Shown: positions 5,577 to 8,175 of the stretch, piece after piece
Layout of the letters: each line of letters opens with the position of its first letter
Numbering within the stretch: the first letter of the stretch is position 1
Source: Syntrophorhabdus sp.
GTDB taxonomy: Bacteria > Desulfobacterota > BSN033 > UBA1163
Assembly: GCA_020724025.1 (NCBI GenBank)
Contig: DYHU01000166.1
Coordinates: 1-8,175, forward strand
Length of the DNA: 8,175 nt
Direction: 5' to 3'
Notes under the pieces: model-generated
Database searches by the model: none
The model's input: only the letters and a program-made list of their open reading frames with translations
What the model was told of the DNA's origin: nothing
Translations under genes and position numbers: made by a program

Positions 5577-6506
5577 ATGGCTAAAAGGTTTTTTATCACA
5601 ATCCTCGCAATGGTATTAGGAATCTATTTCAGTTCTGCTCGGGAAGTATTTGCAGGTCCAAAGATTAAGATCGGCACGGTTCCCATGGCTTACACCCTCC
5701 ATTTTGACTTCCTACCCGCCTTTGCCAAAGAGGAAGGGATCGATGTTGAGGTGATCGATTTCAAATCGAGTTCCGATGAGAATCAAGCCATCGCTGCTGG
5801 AAGCCTTGATGGAGGGAATGTGGGTGCTTTGGGGACGAATGTCCTTTTCACCAAGGGCGTTCCTGTGCTAATCGTTTCTGGAACAGTCAGAGGGGGTTCT
5901 GACTTTGTCGTCGGCAAAGCGATTCAAACGGCACAAGATCTCCAGGGGAAAAAGGTTGGAGCAACGAAAGGGTCAACATCTGAAATCCTGGCTAAATATC
6001 AGCTGAAAAAAACCGGAGTCTCTGCCACCTGGATCAACCTCCCTCATGCCCAACTGGCAATTGCATTGGCACAGAGGGATGTGGATGCCATTGCCGCAGG
6101 AGAACCCTGGGCAGGTCTTGCAGTAAGCAGAGGGATTGGAAAACGTCTTCTCGGTTTCAATGTCTATGATAGCCCGGCTCGGGAGGTAAGTGGTGCCTTT
6201 GTCATATCTCAAAAATTAATCAAAGAAAATCCAGAAACAGTTCAGAAGATTGTCAATGCATTTGTGAAGGCCATCAATTTTTCTAATACGAAGCGCGAGG
6301 AGTATATCAAACATGCAGTGGAAAAGCTGAAGATTCCAGAAGAGGATGTTCGCGTGGCCCTGAAGAATGCGAAGATCACTTACCAAATCTTCCCTGCAGA
6401 ATGGCCAGCTCTGGCCAACATGGCCAAGGATCTGGGCTACATTCAGGATGTGGCAGACTACTCCAAAGCCTTCAATCTCACATTTCTTGAAAAGGCGATC
6501 AAGTGA
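5577..6506 (+). CDS. NitT/TauT-type ABC importer periplasmic binding protein
   Basis: A 309-residue protein from ATG 5577. Residues 1-26 are a Sec signal peptide: MAKRFF, a hydrophobic core ITILAMVLGIYF, then a cleavage site after VFA; there is no lipobox cysteine, implying a free periplasmic protein. The mature part starts KIKIGTVPMAYTLHFDFLPA and continues with the NMT1/SsuA/TauA-like fold: early SSSDENQAIAAGSLDGGNVG (64-83), hinge-region LQGKKVGATKGSTSE (122-136), and RDVDAIAAGEPWAGLA (167-182), which matches the usual 'DA..v.EPw' ligand-pocket segment. Relatives bind sulfonates, nitrate, thiamine precursors, aromatic acids and others, so the ligand is not assignable. The stop overlaps the permease GTG by four bases (GTGA), indicating translational coupling. 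A strong promoter precedes the gene. Proximity to the heterocycle genes makes a nicotinate-like ligand conceivable, but an opposite-strand unit separates them. Confidence 0.88.
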   Translation: MAKRFFITILAMVLGIYFSSAREVFAGPKIKIGTVPMAYTLHFDFLPAFAKEEGIDVEVIDFKSSSDENQAIAAGSLDGGNVGALGTNVLFTKGVPVLIVSGTVRGGSDFVVGKAIQTAQDLQGKKVGATKGSTSEILAKYQLKKTGVSATWINLPHAQLAIALAQRDVDAIAAGEPWAGLAVSRGIGKRLLGFNVYDSPAREVSGAFVISQKLIKENPETVQKIVNAFVKAINFSNTKREEYIKHAVEKLKIPEEDVRVALKNAKITYQIFPAEWPALANMAKDLGYIQDVADYSKAFNLTFLEKAIK

Positions 6507-7249
6507 AACGCACGACAGTCATTCTCTTCCCCCTCATTTCTTTTGGTGGGGTGATTCTTATCTGGTATTTTGTCGTCAAAGCGGGCCTCTTTCAGGAATT
6601 GGTTATGCCTGCCCCTTGGACCGTCGCCAAGACTTTTTATCGGTTCTTCGTAGATGGGGAGTTTTTTGTTCATCTTTGGGCAAGTTTTTCCCGTATCATT
6701 ACAGGGTTCTTCATCGGCGCCTTATGTGGAATCATCCTGGGAATCCTGGTCGGCCATTTTCGCCTTTTTGAACAGCTCTTCGACCCGCTCATCCAGGCCC
6801 TTAGACCCATTCCTATTGCAGCCTGGCTTCCCCTAGCCATCGTATGGTTTGGCATTGGCGATAAACCCGGGATTTTTTTGATCGTCATTGGTGTCTTCTT
6901 CCCCATATTCATCAATTCGGTCCACGGAGTGAAATTTACCCAACCCATTCTGGTCCGCGCTGCTCAAATGCTCGGGGCCACGCCATGGAGGCTTCTCGTC
7001 CATGTCATTCTTCCGGCAGCCCTTCCCAATATCCTGACAGGGATTCGGATCGGGTTGGGCCTGGCCTGGGTCTGTGTCGTCATCTCCGAACTTTTAGGTG
7101 TGACGGCAGGATTGGGGTTTGTCATATGGGATGCCCAAGTCTACCTTCACACAGATAAAGTCATTGTGGGTATGATCGTCATCGGTGCCATGGGTACATT
7201 GACGGACCAAATCCTTCTCTACATTTCTTCCAAATTGCTGAAGGGATAG
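6503..7249 (+). CDS. NitT/TauT-type ABC importer permease
   Basis: A 248-residue inner-membrane protein beginning with GTG that overlaps the binding-protein stop. About six transmembrane segments are visible near residues 7-26, 64-86, 100-116, 121-140, 181-203 and 218-241. The cytoplasmic EAA loop that docks to the ATPase is clear: RAAQMLGATPWRLLVHVILP (152-171) followed by AALPNILTGIRIGLGLAW. The APWTVAKTFYRFF segment (37-49) and LRPIPIAAWLPLAIVWFGIG (100-119) are typical of the SsuC/TauC/NrtB class. It would form a homodimeric channel working with the flanking binding protein and ATPase. No truncation or odd residue was noticed. Confidence 0.93.
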   Translation: MKRTTVILFPLISFGGVILIWYFVVKAGLFQELVMPAPWTVAKTFYRFFVDGEFFVHLWASFSRIITGFFIGALCGIILGILVGHFRLFEQLFDPLIQALRPIPIAAWLPLAIVWFGIGDKPGIFLIVIGVFFPIFINSVHGVKFTQPILVRAAQMLGATPWRLLVHVILPAALPNILTGIRIGLGLAWVCVVISELLGVTAGLGFVIWDAQVYLHTDKVIVGMIVIGAMGTLTDQILLYISSKLLKG

Positions 7250-7250
7250 A

Positions 7251-8036
7251 TTGGAAAGCAAGATCAACCTTAAAGAAGTCACAAAAGTTTTTATTGGAGG
7301 AACGGTTGCGTTGGAACAACTCTCCATGGAGGTTTGCCCCAATGAGATCGTATGTCTCCTTGGACCAAGCGGATGTGGAAAATCGACCGTTCTTAACCTC
7401 ATCGCTGGTTTCGAATTTCCCACTTCTGGAAAAATATCTTTAGATGGGAAACCCATTATCAGGCCGGGTCCTGACCGGGGTGTGATCTTCCAGGAGCATG
7501 CTCTCTTTCCTTGGTTGACCGTCGTTCAAAATATTGCCTTTGGGAAAAGATTAAGGGGAAGTGTTGAGGATGAAGTTCGATATGGAGAGTCGGTCAAAAA
7601 GTATGTAGAGCTGATGGGACTTACCGGGTTCGAACAACACTATCCCAGCCAGCTCTCAGGAGGGATGAAGCAGAGGGTGGCTATCGCACGGGTGCTCGTC
7701 AATGAACCGGAGGTCATGCTCATGGATGAACCCTTTGCCGCCCTTGATGCACAGACCCGGCTCTCTATGCAGATGCTCCTCTTGGGGGTCTGGGAACGTC
7801 TTCGGACAACCATCCTCTTCATTACCCACGATATTGATGAAGCTGTCTTCCTGGGAGACCGAATTTATGTGATGACTGCAAGACCTGGGAGCATTAAGAC
7901 CCTCCTCACTGTTCCTTTAGAACGACCACGTTACTACGAGATGGTTCTTAGTCCCTCCTTCAACGAGACGAAGGCAAAAATATTTGAATTGATCAAGGAA
8001 GAAACAAAAACTTTTATGAGCCCTATCGAAGGATGA
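7251..8036 (+). CDS. NitT/TauT-type ABC importer ATP-binding protein
   Basis: A 261-residue cytoplasmic ATPase with all motifs intact: Walker A GPSGCGKST (38-46), Q-loop Q81 in VIFQEHALFPWLTV, signature LSGGMKQR (135-142), Walker B VMLMDE (155-160), D-loop ALD (164-166) and switch H193 in ITHDIDEA. The HALFPW sequence after the Q-loop and TARPG (209-213) near the C-terminus are characteristic of the SsuB/TauB class. There is no C-terminal regulatory domain. The start is a TTG at 7251, one base after the permease stop; no in-frame ATG exists before the conserved KINLKEVTKVF strand, so TTG and translational coupling are the simplest reading, with AAGGGA (7241-7246) as a weak Shine-Dalgarno site. 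It ends 14 bases from the stop of a convergent gene. Confidence 0.93.
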   Translation: MESKINLKEVTKVFIGGTVALEQLSMEVCPNEIVCLLGPSGCGKSTVLNLIAGFEFPTSGKISLDGKPIIRPGPDRGVIFQEHALFPWLTVVQNIAFGKRLRGSVEDEVRYGESVKKYVELMGLTGFEQHYPSQLSGGMKQRVAIARVLVNEPEVMLMDEPFAALDAQTRLSMQMLLLGVWERLRTTILFITHDIDEAVFLGDRIYVMTARPGSIKTLLTVPLERPRYYEMVLSPSFNETKAKIFELIKEETKTFMSPIEG

Positions 8037-8050
8037 CTTATTCCCCTGAT

Positions 8051-8175
8051 TTATCCTTTCTGGCGAGTCTCCAGAGGAGTGGAAGGCGAAAATTTTTCCC
8101 GGGCCAACTGTAAAAGGACGACCGCCGCAATCACGCCTATCCCACCTAAAACCTGTAATGGATAGAGCACTTCAC
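8051..8175 (-). CDS. EamA/DMT-type transporter, C-terminal fragment (5' end outside window)
   Basis: On the - strand a frame open at the right edge ends at a TAA (8051-8053), giving 40 residues. EVLYPLQVLGGIGVIAAVV continues into LLQLAREKF and a polar tail ending ETRQKG. A short Gly/Pro-containing loop, one hydrophobic helix of ~20 residues and a charged cytoplasmic tail is the usual end of the tenth helix in drug/metabolite transporter (EamA) proteins, with the E-x2-x2-P-L-Q-x-L-G-G pattern in particular. The rest of the protein is not in the window, so the family call is tentative; the existence of a membrane-protein C-terminus is firmer. It converges on the ABC operon with only 14 bases between stops. 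Confidence 0.6.
   Translation of the reverse strand, partial: EVLYPLQVLGGIGVIAAVVLLQLAREKFSPSTPLETRQKG

Noticed and set aside
8037..8050. Terminator between the ABC ATPase and the convergent transporter
   Set aside because: The 14-base gap contains no hairpin; any terminator would have to lie within the convergent coding sequence and none is evident.

Overview
This window is a stretch of bacterial chromosome of roughly half G+C. It appears to come from an anaerobic or facultatively anaerobic Gram-negative-type organism. The basis is a ferredoxin-like reductase, a signal-peptide-bearing (non-lipoprotein) periplasmic binding protein, and intergenic hairpin repeats of a kind common in environmental Proteobacteria and Desulfobacterota. 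The taxonomic guess is weak and rests on style, not on a marker gene.

The left part (1-3758, + strand) looks like a fragment of an anaerobic N-heterocycle catabolic locus. It holds the C-terminal end of an enamidase-type amidohydrolase and a complete 6-hydroxynicotinate-reductase-like iron-sulfur flavoprotein. These are followed by a UPF0280/ApbE-like protein and an 'amino acid synthesis' family (PF06684, formerly DUF1185) protein. In Eubacterium barkeri nicotinate fermentation, the reductase makes 1,4,5,6-tetrahydro-6-oxonicotinate and enamidase opens that ring to 2-formylglutarate and ammonia. The E. barkeri reductase is reported to carry covalently bound FMN plus one [2Fe-2S] and two [4Fe-4S] clusters. 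The ApbE-like neighbour is therefore a candidate flavin-attachment or flavin-handling partner, and this is the most interesting idea in the window. The spacers here are rich in repeats: a CTAAAGT hairpin array (252-360), a CCAAT-type repeat (1921-1958 and 2141-2215), and three copies of a C/G-rich hairpin element with a TAGGGTG-like tail. Two of those copies form a head-to-head pair (2011-2100) and one is single (3111-3162).

The middle part (3935-5418, - strand) is a two-gene unit: a DUF2784 membrane protein followed by an M42-family metallo-aminopeptidase. Nothing in the sequence ties it to the catabolic genes.

The right part (5516-8036, + strand) is a tightly packed NitT/TauT-type ABC importer operon of binding protein, permease and ATPase. 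Its genes overlap or nearly touch, and a good sigma70-type promoter and Shine-Dalgarno site lie in front. Its substrate cannot be read from sequence; a nicotinate-like or other small organic acid or amine is possible from context only. The window ends in the C-terminus of a convergent EamA/DMT-like transporter (8051-8175, - strand). No rRNA, tRNA, CRISPR array, transposase or phage gene was seen.
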